Shown one piece after another: positions 25,485-36,331 of a stretch of 64,000 bases of DNA (position 1 is its first letter; every line of letters begins with the position of its first letter). The stretch is from Mytilus galloprovincialis (taxonomy: Eukaryota; Mollusca; Bivalvia; Mytilida; Mytilidae), in the NCBI RefSeq assembly GCF_965363235.1, contig NC_134840.1:90346416-90410415 (forward strand). The letters run 5' to 3'. Below the pieces are notes generated by a model. The model worked only from the letters and a program-made list of their open reading frames with translations, searched no databases and was not told the DNA's origin. The position numbers and the translations under genes were made by a program.

Positions 25485-26100
25485 AATGCTGTTTTGTTTT
25501 TTGTTGCACTTAAGTGTTTCTGTTGTTTTCTTGTTTTCTTCTGATAGTTGATGTATTTCCCTCGGTTTTAGTTTATAGTCCGGCCGGATTTGTTTGCTCT
25601 CAATTGATTTATGACTTTTGAACAGCGGTATACTACATAGCTACTTTTGCATAGGTACTATTTCTGAACCAGAAATCTCTAGTACTGGACATTTACTTAT
25701 AATTTTCAGTACTATTTTGTTACTGTAAAATTATTGTAATATTTGGTTACCTGTATTTTACAGTACTTGATTTGTACTTGAAATTTTAGTACTGCAGAAT
25801 TTTGGTTACACCGTTACATTTTCAGCACATTCATTTGACATTGAAAGCTTATATCTTTTTTCAAGTCTCTTAAAATTATGATTTTCAAACATGGAATATT
25901 GTGATCACTGTTGCTATCATTTATGTACCAAAAAATTATAGTACAAATAAAGTACTATAAGAGACAGGTACCTAAATATTACAAAAGTTTAAGGCAAAAA
26001 GTACTAAATATTAAAAGTGAATTTCAAGTACTACAGATTTTTAGTACAGAAATAGTAACTATGCAAAAGTAGCAATGTACTGTTGCCTTTATTTATACAT
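25485..26100 (+). repeat. Family C copy split by a MITE
   Basis: The family C text TTTAGTTTATAGTC...CTCTCAATTGATTTATGACT...GAACAGCGGTATACTAC stops at 25636 and resumes at 26077 as GTACTGTTGCCTTTATTTAT. The uninterrupted order is visible at 54361-54390 (AGCGGTATACTACTGTTGTC), so the 440 bp between are an insertion. Confidence 0.85.
25637..26076. mobile_element. 440-bp palindromic MITE nested in family C
   Basis: Inverted ends read GCTACTTTTGCATAGGTACT on the left (25640-25659) and the reverse complement GCTACTTTTGCATAGTTACT from the right (end at 26073). Inversion continues inward with many AGTACT/GTACTT motifs (for example TTTAGTACTGCAG against CTACAGATTTTTAGTA). Flanks are CTAC on the left (25633-25636) and GTAC on the right (26077-26080), consistent with a duplicated TAC or TA. 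No protein is encoded. Confidence 0.85.
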
Positions 26101-28532
26101 AACTGGAAAGTTTCCACTGGATAAAATAAAATCATCTCGTAAATATAAGTCTCAACGGAATGAAGGACCTTAGGTTTTCATTACTGACCAGGAATTGAGT
26201 TATGATTTAATCTATTAATAACAAAATCAATATAAGTACCGATAAAATGAATATTTAAGAATCTTTAAACGATCTTATTGCAGTGTAAAATTGGAAATCT
26301 TTGATAGTTATGTAATTTTCAATTCTTATATTTTGTCATAAGTTTTGTCAATGATGAGTTGAATGTTGAGGGCTTGCTTAATCTGTTGGACACCTACATT
26401 ATTCTTAAATTTCAACAGGTAAATGAAAACAGATATTTTCGTCAAATAATTCTCAAAAACAATAGAAAAGAATGACTTCATATATGGTCAGTATATTAAC
26501 AAGCAAATTTCTACTACCAAACTAATTAAGTTTTGAAAAACAATGTCTTTCGTGTACATTTTTGGAATAAATGCCACAAGTTTTACAAAATCTGTCAAAA
26601 TTGTGGTTAGCGACTATCTTCTGACGTTTGTAACGCATTGAACTGTTTAAAAATAAGCCACATCATTTCGCTGTGAACTATTAGGTTACATATGTTGCTT
26701 ATCATTAATTCAAAACTAGAATATAAGATGTTGATGTTGTATAAAAAGATGTTGTATGAAGATGATTTTTGAGAGTCATTCCAGTTACCCTTGTGGGCAC
26801 TAAATTCGTATCATTTAATTTTATAAATACCTTTAAAAAAATCCGTATAAAGGTTACTGTGTTATAAAAAAAATCAGTTTATATAAATGTGTTCCATGTA
26901 CATATTTAGACGACACCGTCGTGAATTATATAGATATATCATTTTTAAAACCCCGCAGTAGGCTAGTATAAAAAATGAAAATCAATTGAAACATATTTTC
27001 ATACTATGACACTATTTCTCATCTATTGACACGGACAAAAATCCAACCTATCTCATGCAAAGTATAATCTGTACAGATGTCAGAGATAAAGAATGAATCT
27101 GAATGCATGGCCTTCTTTTTCAGGGTGACAGTACCAGACAGTGCATGAGGACAAAACAATACCCCAATTGATAGGATATTGATGATCTCTCGTCTGACTT
27201 AGACTGTATGAATATATTAATTAAACCTGCCGTCGGTGTACATAAATCAAAATTTACTTTAATTAATATTTTGTATTGAGTGCCTCATACAGTTTAATGC
27301 AGTTTGACTTATTCAAGGCTATGATAGAATTGGAATACAAATACAACAAATATTTCAATTACAATTTGATTTCATATCATCCTCCATAACTGAAGGCGGG
27401 GTCGCACAAATAAGAAAATAAATGTTTATTTTGTACCAACTTTACTTCTTAACTACAAAATCAATTTCAAGATTTCTGCACTACGAGTAGGTAGCTTTTT
27501 AAATTCGATTGTTAAACACAATTAATACCATATTTTTTTAAATCGTCTGAACGTATGATATAATTAGATAGGTATCTGCCATATAAACATCAAATTTCAA
27601 AGCAACGATTGGCAAAAACTTCGTTCTTTAAATTCGTTGTTGGTCCAGTTAAAACAGTGATTTGGTTCAACATATCAGTTCCTGTTCTAAAACCACAGAC
27701 CAAGAGAGCAGCAAACCCAAATAACAATGACTTTGACCTATAATTTTGATACGGGATGAAGTTTTGTAAACATTAAAGAAAGATGTAAAAACTATTCCCC
27801 AGAGCTTTTCAAAAGCCAGATTGAATGTGTGTAAGAAACAATACCACAAAAAATAGTTCACTCTCAATTAAATCAGATTATTATGTGTATGAAGTGACTT
27901 TTCCTTTATATTGTAAATCACCATACATATCTAGAAATAGTCTCCACGAATATTTTTCGACTAAACAGCGTTTGATGTATATTTATTTTACCAGTTTCCT
28001 TATGTTGGCCGATTCGTCTTAATGATGTACTTAAGTGAAATTTAAAAAATCAAGAAATTAAAAGAAAAGTAGGAAGAAACTTAAAATTAAAGTAGGAAGA
28101 GGATTAGTTAAGGAACAAAATCAGCTAAAAAAATGATAGGTTATGGAGCTCCTTTTCGAGATATTTGCATTTAAAAAATATGGCGGGAAAGGCAGACCCG
28201 GACTTTTACCTTATATCTGCATTGGTATTGTATTGGAAGAATCTGCTTAAATTTTGGCAGATGACCTGTTATGGGCTATTAAATCTGATAGGAAAAATAA
28301 ATGGGTGTTATGGGGCAATATATTTTACATTGCATATTATGGAAAAAAAACAAGGAGTCCGAACACTTTACACAAATTCCAAAACCTCCTTATTACGATA
28401 CTGTTCAGTGAGAAAATTTATCTAAAACTTTTAGTTTTGTGTTGAATTTTTACTTATCGTATTATTATTTCTAGCACATGTATTGATTAACTGTTTATAC
28501 TTCATACGTACCATGATCTTGCTTTCTTTAAG
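26101..28532. other. Intergenic or intronic, no firm gene
   Basis: A possible small exon follows CCTTCTTTTTCAG at 27123 and reads about 15 codons to a TGA; it is unsupported otherwise. Overlapping frames at 28165-28445 have no recognised domain. If the exon at 28533 is real, part of this interval is its intron. Confidence 0.35.
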
Positions 28533-28700
28533 TGTGTGTGTAATGAAATTCCTTTGGACGATGGCCGCATCTGTAATTCAGAAGATCAGAAAGCCATTAC
28601 ACTGCAACAAGAACAGATGCAATTACAGTGCAGAATGCAGAAGACCAACAGACAAACACACACAAACTGGAAGTGGCACCAAATGCGTCTGAAAGTATGA
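28533..28700 (+). CDS. Candidate terminal exon with EGF-like cysteine pattern
   Basis: A strong acceptor (CTTGCTTTCTTTAAG, ending 28532) opens a 55-codon frame to TGA at 28698-28700. The product begins CVCNEIPLDDGRICNSED. CVC followed by DGxxC resembles the second half of an EGF-like domain, so the parent protein would be secreted or a membrane ectodomain. It continues with a Gln-rich hydrophilic tail (QQEQMQLQCRMQ). Upstream exons were not found; in this AT-rich DNA they may lie far to the left. The alternative is a chance frame: the other frames here are also partly open. The acceptor, the cysteine spacing and the hydrophilic tail together argue for a real exon, at moderate confidence. Confidence 0.4.
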   Translation, partial: CVCNEIPLDDGRICNSEDQKAITLQQEQMQLQCRMQKTNRQTHTNWKWHQMRLKV

Positions 28701-29819
28701 GCATGCGACACCCACAAAATACTATTGCCACCACGGGACTAATAATATATGGGTTTTGCTTCTTGTTGAAGGCTGTATGCTGACAAGATCTCATTTTAGA
28801 TATGTGAACAATCTTTGTGTACCTTGTTATCATGCTTTTTTGAAATGTACACATTTTTTTGCCGAGGTTCAATGTTTTGTGAAATGATTTGTCTTTGTAA
28901 TGTCGTAATGGTGAGAACCACTTAAGTTTTGGATTAATATATTACATAGAGCGATAGTTTATAATTTCAATTATTTAATGACAATTGTCTACTTCAGTGT
29001 AATATGAATGGAGACGTTTTATAAATACTCTGTTTAATTTATATATCTCCACAAGCAGTAACTTCAATTAAATAGTATAATTATATATCAGCGTTCTTTT
29101 TTTATATGGATTGACCAGACATATTCATACATACATTACATACTACATGCACTAGATTTTTCTAATATGGGTATACACTATACATTAAATTTGCTTTGTC
29201 ATACTATCTTTGAGTATCAACAGCGTTTCAATTCTAAATTTAAATAAAAATCTCATTTACATAATACCTAAGAATTTATAAAAAGTGTATTTTCTTTCAT
29301 AAATGATATTATTTACAGCAAAAAAAATGACAGAACAGATACAACCTATGAGTTTATATATGCTTGGGATACAACTTGTGAACTCCCTGCAAATAGTTCA
29401 TTATTTAAATAGAAATCATAAATGAAAATATTTCAACATTTCTAGATTCAGGGATCTTTAAGAATTATCTTTACTTTTTTTCGTTAAAAAAATGTTATCG
29501 AAAATCATTAAGGTTTTGATTTATCAGATCTATTAAAATATAATTATTTCTGAATGCTTTAACATGAATTTTTCAATTAGTCATGCAAATCCTTTGTACC
29601 TAACAAACACTGGGACATAGTCATAAATTACTGTTAAGACTAATATGATATATCTATGGTAAAACGATTGAACTATAACCAAGGACATCGTCGCATTGCA
29701 TTAATACATATGTAGAAATTATCAAAATGCTCAACTTTTTAACAACATATTTCTTGACCTTGTATCATTGTTTGTACTACCTGTCTGACTTGATGTATTC
29801 AGCTGGGTGTACTCGCGCC
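28701..29819. other. Intergenic, no gene seen
   Basis: AT-rich sequence. A short fragment near 28735-28770 (TTTTGCTTCTTGTTGAAGGC) recalls dispersed family A. No coding frame is supported. Confidence 0.4.
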
Positions 29820-29990
29820 AATTTAATTAAATTAAAATTGATCTCAAAACCTTCAAGACAAGAATGGAAAAATATCAGATCCTTTACTTTCTATTATAAA
29901 TATATTGATGATGTTCTTTTCCTAAATAATATATTTTAAGTGAGTATTTGCATCTCGTGTTTCATAGTGAGTATATTGCAATAATAATAA
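29820..29990 (+). pseudogene. Reverse transcriptase remnant with YIDD motif
   Basis: Around 29847-29938 one frame reads SRQEWKNIRSFTFYYKYIDD followed by VLFLNN. The F-x-YIDDVL-x-LNN pattern is the catalytic palm motif of reverse transcriptases, closest in my memory to Penelope-like elements common in bivalves and fish. A stop follows at 29937-29939, and a +1 shift resumes a related reading, SEYLHLVFHSEY (about 29940-29976). The element is thus truncated and frameshifted. The Penelope-like assignment is tentative; the RT call is fairly safe. Confidence 0.55.
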
Positions 29991-31470
29991 TAATCAACCT
30001 GTAACACAGCTCAGTAGTACCTCGGTACTGTTATAAAAATACGATATTGTTTGATAAAAATTTGCTGTTGCGAAATTCTTTGAATAATTTAAAATTAAAA
30101 AAAAAACCACATCTCTCTCATGCCAAGCTCTGATTTCTTGTTTATATTTGGCTTTACTTTGTGTCTTTTTTTTATCCGCTATTCAACATTTGTGCTAGTA
30201 TTAGATTTTGGATATTCATGTTTTTTGGCCTCGAGCATCACTGAAGAGACAGTAATTGTCGAAATGAGCATTTGATGCATTATTCTACCTCTACCATTTT
30301 GCGGCCACCATCAATAAACTGATTAGCTTGCCACTTTAGGATGCGCATTTAAATGTTTTAGATAAAAATATGCGAAAATTTGTGTTCTATACATTCTATA
30401 TCCAGTGAGGTTAAAAACATCCTGGACGGTGGTCTAAATCGTCTCATGTAGGTGAGTGCTGAAACTTCCAAGACTACCTACGCATGCACTCGTGGTGGTG
30501 AGTGCGGTCCAGTCTCTTTTTGTTCTTGGATAGAACGATTCTTTCATCTCTTCTGTTCTACATGTTGGTAATTGGAAACCGTTGATGTTTAAGTTCCGAG
30601 ATATTCTGTCTGGTGGAATGAGCGTGTATTTACATTTAACATTATGATTGGTATAGTTTATGTTATTGTTATACTCAAAAAGAAATAGTTCGTCTCCCCC
30701 AGTCTATGGCACTCACATTTCTAAATATTCAAGCCCTGTATTCAGGATGAAACGAATGCAAAAACACACGACTAATTCTAAGGTATGAATCATGAATTCT
30801 AATGCAATTATTTTGTATCAATGGTTCTGATTGGATGATAGTTAGCGTAAAATTCTCTATCTTCTTGTCTGTAACTAAGGAAGCCGACATTTTGAATTGC
30901 TGAATGTATTGACATGTAATTTCTACAATAATAAGCAAAAAAAACCTTACATATTGCACCTTAAAATCTTCTTTTTATCAAATGTTATTACATTCTGAAG
31001 CGGCATAGAAGCCAAACAAACTCTTGGTGTTTATGTTTGACGCCAGGAAGCATACCTATGACGTCGCCAGGTAAACTAAATTTGCGACAGTAAAACTACC
31101 GATGGGCGTCCTTAAAGCTTCAAATACAATACAGCCATCTCTTAAGTAGTCTCTCTTTACTAATGTGTTAGCGTCTCAACTAAATAAAATCAAGTTATTC
31201 TATCACAGATCCCACACCTCCATTGTCTGAATGATATTTCCGGTTTGTTATATCCCTACACTGGCTTCTGGTTATAGGACTTTGAATTCGTATGCCCGGT
31301 CGATTTATGTATAATGAAGGATTCTTACTTTGTCTGTGAACTTTGTCTCAGATCTTATGGATGCATGTTACTCTCCAATATTTGTCTGATACCTCAATTT
31401 GAAATGATATTAACACCGACACCGACTTTAATACAGGGTGACGGGATAGTTTCGTAGGCGGTTGAGTCAA
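29991..31470. other. Intergenic, no gene seen
   Basis: A dispersed-repeat fragment at about 30225-30282 (CTCGAGCATCACTGAAGAGA, TTGTCGAAATGAGCATTTGA) resembles the tail of family B. Otherwise only short chance frames are present. Confidence 0.4.
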
Positions 31471-31474
31471 GATA

Positions 31475-31550
31475 GTACGTATATAGCTCAGGTGGTTAGA
31501 GCGCTGTTTAGTAACACTGAGGTCCCGGATTCCAGTCCTGGAGGAGTCAA
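31475..31550 (+). pseudogene. tRNA-derived sequence (pseudo-tRNA or SINE head)
   Basis: TAGCTCAGGTGGTTAGAGCG (31484-31503) is a near-perfect tRNA D-arm and internal A box. GGATTCCAGTCC (31528-31539) resembles the T-arm and B box. The bases where the acceptor stem strands should lie do not pair, so it is not a functional tRNA. About 240 bp downstream lies a family B dispersed repeat, so this may be the pol III promoter head of a SINE, or a lone pseudogene. Confidence 0.6.
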
Positions 31551-31785
31551 AATATTGTGCTTGATAATTATACTCTCCGGCTGCATTTTGTAAAAAGGTC
31601 ATTGTCCTTAATTTTGCTCGACACAAAATTTAAGCAGTAAACATACATACGGACCGTAGTAACAGTAATATGATTTCCTCAAATTGTTGAGGTCGGTTAA
31701 AAACTGGCATATAATTATTGTGTCAACCCTTGGTTTTGTAACCATAATTCAAAATTATTTAAATACACACACACACTGATTCCTT

Positions 31786-32210
31786 CTCACTGATGAGTCT
31801 TTTGTAGACGAAACGCGCGTCTGGTGTAAATACAAAATTTAATTCTGGTGAGTTTATTTACAACCACTAGGTTGATGCCACTGCTGGTGGAGTTTCAATT
31901 CCACAAGGGTATCACCAGTCCAGTCTTCTACGCTGACATAAATTATCATCTATTGATATGGTCATATTTATAAAATAACTGTTTACAAAACGTTTAATTT
32001 TTTGAAATTCTAAGGCTGTTCTACCTCAGGAATAGATTACATTAGCTGTATTTGGCAAAACTTTTAGAAGTTTTGGTCCTCAATGCTCTTCAACTTCGTA
32101 CTGTATTTGGCCTTTTTAACTCTTTCGGATTCTTTTGTAGACGAAACGCGCGTCTGGCGTCAATACTAAATTTAATCCTGGTATCTATGATGAGTTTATT
32201 TTCTTGACAA
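31786..32210 (+). repeat. Dispersed repeat family B, one partial and one full unit in tandem
   Basis: CACTGATGAGTCTTTTGTAG, then ACGAAACGCGCGTCTGG, occurs at about 31790 and again at about 32133. Between them lies the rest of a unit: GGTTGATGCCACTGCTGGTG (31872), GTATCACCAGTCCAG, and CCTCAATGCTCTTCAACTTC (32080). The unit is about 340 bp. Related copies are at 53660-53945 and 55592-55705. The GACGAAACGCGCGTC hairpin near the end is constant. Confidence 0.85.
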
Positions 32211-33489
32211 AAATAGAAATAACAATTTATAGAAATGCAGCAGCCGAACCGTTTCTCTGTATAGATTTAAATTCAAAGGAATGCTCATCATTCATCCTTG
32301 GAACCTTAGCTGTTAAATAATTAATCCTATATTATGACAGTGCACATCTTTGTATAGGATCACTATTATGAATTAATAATACACATTTTTTGGAGAGAAA
32401 AAAACTGTTTTATGGCAGTAGAACCTTACACCTACGATGATATTTCTACGGTTTTCAACAGTTAAAATAGAAAAGTAGAAAAGACAGGTGCTCTTTACGA
32501 TATCAAATCATATCATATAAATCAGTAGAATTGAAATGTATACTGAGGTATAACTATAAAAGTAAAGACCATTTCGTTAATTATAAACAGATTGAATGGG
32601 AAAACAAGCCTTACATAAACTTTTCAATTCTAGACGCATAAGTAACATTATCACAATCTTTATGAAATACTAACATTTCGAAAGAATTTTTCTAAAACTT
32701 TCAGGGATATCATGGGACAATCTAAAAGTGTCTCACATATATCAAATGTGACAAATGATGCTATTGTGGTTCAATCATTGCGCCATTGATGTGTGGAACA
32801 GAATCTATTCCTTTATCGATATTTTCAACAAAACAATTTTTATGTTTTCTTTTGTTTCTGTTAATTCCGTCCAAATAAACTTTTGGAGAGGCACAAAATT
32901 CTGTCTTCCTCGACTGTTCATGACGTCTCTGTTGGAAATCTACTCCGAAGTATAGCCTTTGAAATTATATGGTGAAACGTCATGATTTCAGTAACAGCGT
33001 TAATATTTTGAGCTTACTAGTTGCAATTCAGAGCAAATATTTTGATACGGTATTATTTATTGCTAAATTTTCTTATACATAAGTTTTGATGTTATTGTCT
33101 ATTATACCAGTATATAGATAGCGGACAGCTTATTCTGAACTGACTTTTATTGTAAGAAATGACAGCAATTAATTTACATGAAGAAAGTTAAGTACAATTA
33201 AAAAGTAAAGTACAATTAAAAATAATTTTTAAAAGTATTTTAATGAATATATTCTAGTGAAAAGTTACAAAAATACCTTTATGAAATGTACACGAACCAC
33301 CTGCGATGCAAGCATTTAACCCAAAATATTGAATGCTATTTATGATATACCTCCTCGTAGATATTCTTAAAATTTAAATATAGATCTGGGTAACATGATC
33401 AATTTCAAAAAACCCTTCTGCTTTCGACAAATAAAGAAAAACAGCTTCTGTATTTTGAGAAGCAAAAAAAAAAAAAAACGTTGCAAGGA
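32211..33489. other. Intergenic, no gene seen
   Basis: AT-rich. The frame at 32755-32955 has no recognised domain. No repeat was recognised. Confidence 0.4.
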
Positions 33490-33494
33490 AAGCG

Positions 33495-34262
33495 TTTAGT
33501 ACCTTGGTCGGTGAATTCAAGTAGTTATCTGTTTTGGTACCTTGTTCGGAAATTTCACGTAGTTTTCTGTTTTGGTCCTTTGTTCAGTGAGTTCACGTAG
33601 TTTTCTGTTTCGGTACCTTGTTTTGTGATTTCATATAGGTATCTTTTATGGTACCGTTTTCTGTAATTTAATAAAGTTATCTGTTTGGTACCGTGTTCGG
33701 TGATTTCATGTAGTTATCTTTTTGTGGTACCTTGTTCGGTGAATTCACATATTTATCTGTTTTGGTACCTTGTTCAGTGATTTCACGTAGTTATCTGTTT
33801 TGGTTCCTTGCCTGGTGATTTCACGTAGTTTTCTGATTTGGTACCTTGTTCTGTGATTTCATGTAGTATTTTTTTTCGGTACCTTGTTCTGCGATTTCAT
33901 GTAGTTAATTTTTTTTCCGGTACCTTGTTCGGTGATTTCGCGTAGTTTTCTGTTTTGGTCCCTTAATTGTTCGGTGAATTCACATAGATTTCTGTATTGG
34001 TACCTTGTTCTGTGATTACATGTAGTTATCTTTTTTTGGTACCTTGTTCGGTGATTTCACGTAGTTATCTTTTTTGGTACCTTGTTCGGTGATTTCACGT
34101 AGTTATCTGTTTTGGTTCCTTGCTCGATGATTTCATGTAGTGTTCTGATTTGGTACCCTGTTCTGTGATTTCATGTAGTATTTTTTCTTTCGGTACCTTG
34201 TTCTGTGATTTCTCGTAGTTATCTGTTTTGGTACCCTATTCTGTGATTACATAAGTACTGAC
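33495..34262. repeat. Minisatellite, about 48-bp units with GGTACC
   Basis: About 16 units of roughly 48 bp with consensus TTTTGGTACCTTGTTCGGTG followed by ATTTCACGTAGTTATCTG. GGTACC recurs once per unit in most copies. Two alternating subtypes (GTTCGGTGATTTCACG and GTTCTGTGATTTCATG) suggest a higher-order pattern. Confidence 0.9.
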
Positions 34263-34499
34263 TACTGAGCTTATGATACCCTCAGGGGAAAAATAGTCCA
34301 ACAGCAGAAATATATTGACCCAGTGCTGTAAAAAATAAAAATAAAACATTATGAATTGCATGCATCCGAAGCTCTTTTTCTGGGTTTAATTGTATCAGGC
34401 AAATATGAATTTTCCCAAAAATTTTCGTCATTACGACATGAAAACATGACCATGTTAGAATTAAAAGGCCTATAATTCAATAGAGTAGGGACTGTTGAT

Positions 34500-35140
34500 C
34501 ACACGTGATTTTATCCTGTCATCATGTGTAACATTAAGACACCTAACTGCTTTATTGAATTAAGACTTTACATTGTTTCTCAAACCTGCTCCAATATGCC
34601 AAGACTACAAAACGGTACACAAACGTTGTCATTGGTCGTCCCTAGGCCATTGAATTACAGTTTGCAGTCGCTGCACTTTATTAAGTTTCACCGAAGCAAT
34701 CGAGACTCTTGTAACGGAACCAGCATTCTGGTTCAAAGTTCTATTTGTCAACGTTCCAGTCAACATATGATCGCTTTATGTAGCATCCATTGAACGGTAA
34801 CTTCGGGGTTTCACCTTGGAAAAATGACCCGATGATGACAGAAAAAGCATGCATTGTGCCGCCTGATCTCAAACGATTATCGGCACACAGAGACAGAAAA
34901 CGTCTCCATGGAAACAAATAACATTCCAGACTGCCTTACCATTACGCAGTATTGAAACGCCGACATTTACTTGCATGGATTTGATGGTACACCGAAATAA
35001 AGAGGCTGGGACATGCAAAACTCTAGGCGAGGTTGGTTCAGCAATAATTCAAGAAAAGATATTTTCGTAAGCATATCAGCAGGCACTGAATTGAGAGGTT
35101 CACAAGAAACTGCTACCTTAATGTCGACATTTTCTGCGGA
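34500..35140 (+). pseudogene. Possible heavily decayed Tc1-like transposase
   Basis: Less AT-rich than its surroundings, as decayed coding DNA often is. In shifted frames short stretches recall Tc1-family transposases: LKRRHLLAW near 34957-34984, and WDMQNSRRGWFSNNSR near 35007-35055, where the family usually has an R-W-x(n)-F-T-D-E-S-R motif. Stops and frameshifts interrupt it throughout. The assignment rests on weak resemblance and could be wrong. Confidence 0.25.
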
Positions 35141-35163
35141 GGAAGTGTGATGTAGGGTGCTCT

Positions 35164-35992
35164 ATATTAATTTGAATAAATGAATGCCATGCACATTTCA
35201 TGGTATTTCTTCTTTCTAAAATTATGTACCACTGGTGTTGCCTTCTTCCTTTTAGCGCATGCCTTTAGGGCTGCCATGAACTCATCAACTGTGTTGACCG
35301 GTGAAACTGTTATTGGTAAGTTGTTCCAATCCCTGATGGTCCTCGGGAAGAACGATTGGCCGTATAGGCATCTGTACATGATCTTTCTTGGTATAAGTTG
35401 TTTTTACCTCTGGTCCGGTTATCATTTGGGGTTAAATATTGGTGACGGTCTGTGTCTATAAGATCATGCTGGATCTTGAATAGCATGTATAGTCTGTTTG
35501 TTTTCCTCCGTTCTTCGAGACTTTCCAACTTTTAGAGTTTTTATCATATATGTGACATAGCCAGGTGTTTGGTCTCGGTAGCTGTTATTCACAAATCGTG
35601 CTGCTCTTTTTTGTACCTATTCCATTGACATGATCTTATTTTAGGTTGTTGGGTCTCATACTGTGTATTCATATTCCACTGTAGGTTTTATCATGGATAC
35701 ATACTCAGCTGCAATTACATGTTTTGTACAGCCTTTGAGTTTTTTACCTAATCCTAAAGTTCTATTACCCTTGCCTACTGTATTATTTATGTGTTTATCC
35801 CAGGTTAGGTTGTTGCTGATGGTTATTCCTAGGTATTTGCTAGCTTCAACTATGTCTAGAGTATGACAGTGTAGTTTAGAATGAAATTCAAAACAGTGTG
35901 ACGTGTGGCCATTGATTGACACATTAAATTCATCCATTGACTGGGACAATTTAGGTGAACGTTTGTATGTAACGTCCACTTCTCACTATGTA
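35164..35992 (-). pseudogene. Decayed LINE, 3' part of reverse transcriptase ORF
   Basis: Read on the minus strand, three overlapping frames give the end of a non-LTR retrotransposon polyprotein. 35979-35656 contains LDIVEASKYLGITISNNLTW and GCTKHVIAAEY. The next part (about 35655-35529) reads KRAARFVNNSY. 35528-35310 has ESLEERRKTNRLYMLFKIQH, and 35379-35167 has SFFPRTIRDWNNLP. The YLG-x-T-x-S-x-x-LTW-x-x-HI and SFFPRTI-x-x-WN-x-L motifs are typical of the RT thumb and C terminus in Jockey/CR1-type LINEs. At least two frameshifts and a 5' truncation make it non-functional. The palm domain and endonuclease are absent. Confidence 0.85.
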
Positions 35993-36331
35993 CTTTTTAA
36001 AGACACTTAAACTATGGGGTCACCAAAGGTTCTCAACACCTTAATAAAGTAATTCGAAAAGTTAATCAGGAATAACACGATGTTTTGATTTATATCAATT
36101 ATATAAATCATAACATAAAGGTTATTCCTGATTAATTTTTCGAATTATTTTATAATTAAAAGGCGTTAAGAAACCTTTGGTGACCCCACAGTTTAAATGT
36201 CTATCGTAGGTACGTCGTGAACAGTGGTCGTTACAGACAAACGTCCACGTAAATTGTTCCAGTCAATGGATGAATTTAATGTGTCAATCAATGGCCACAA
36301 CCACACTGTTTTGAATTTCATTCTATATGAT
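35873..36331. repeat. Long inverted repeat: LINE fragment mirrored around a MITE
   Basis: The stretch 35873-35992 (GAATGAAATTCAAAACAGTG, TTGATTGACACATTAAATTC, AACGTCCACTT) matches the reverse complement of about 36213-36331. The MITE lies between. The whole forms one hairpin of about 455 bp. The outer 120 bp of each arm are LINE RT coding sequence, with the protein readable from the left copy. Confidence 0.85.
36001..36204. mobile_element. About 204-bp palindromic MITE
   Basis: Left AGACACTTAAACTATGGGGT and CACCAAAGGTT match the reverse complement of the right end (ACCTTTGGTGACCCCACAGT, TTAAATGTCT). The inversion continues through AATTCGAAAA...GTTAATCAGGAATAAC to a self-complementary centre around 36098 (TTGATTTATATCAATTATAT). 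There is no coding capacity. Confidence 0.85.

Noticed and set aside
27123-27171. Possible short terminal exon after CCTTCTTTTTCAG
   Set aside because: Only about 15 codons with no domain and no partner exon; too weak to list as a gene.
28165-28445. Two overlapping frames suggesting a frameshifted peptide (YWKNLLKF, then LLWAIKSD)
   Set aside because: No family recognised and no splice context; left uncalled though a decayed repeat ORF is possible.
31475-31550. Functional tRNA gene
   Set aside because: The acceptor stem does not pair and the anticodon arm is unclear, so it is listed only as tRNA-derived.
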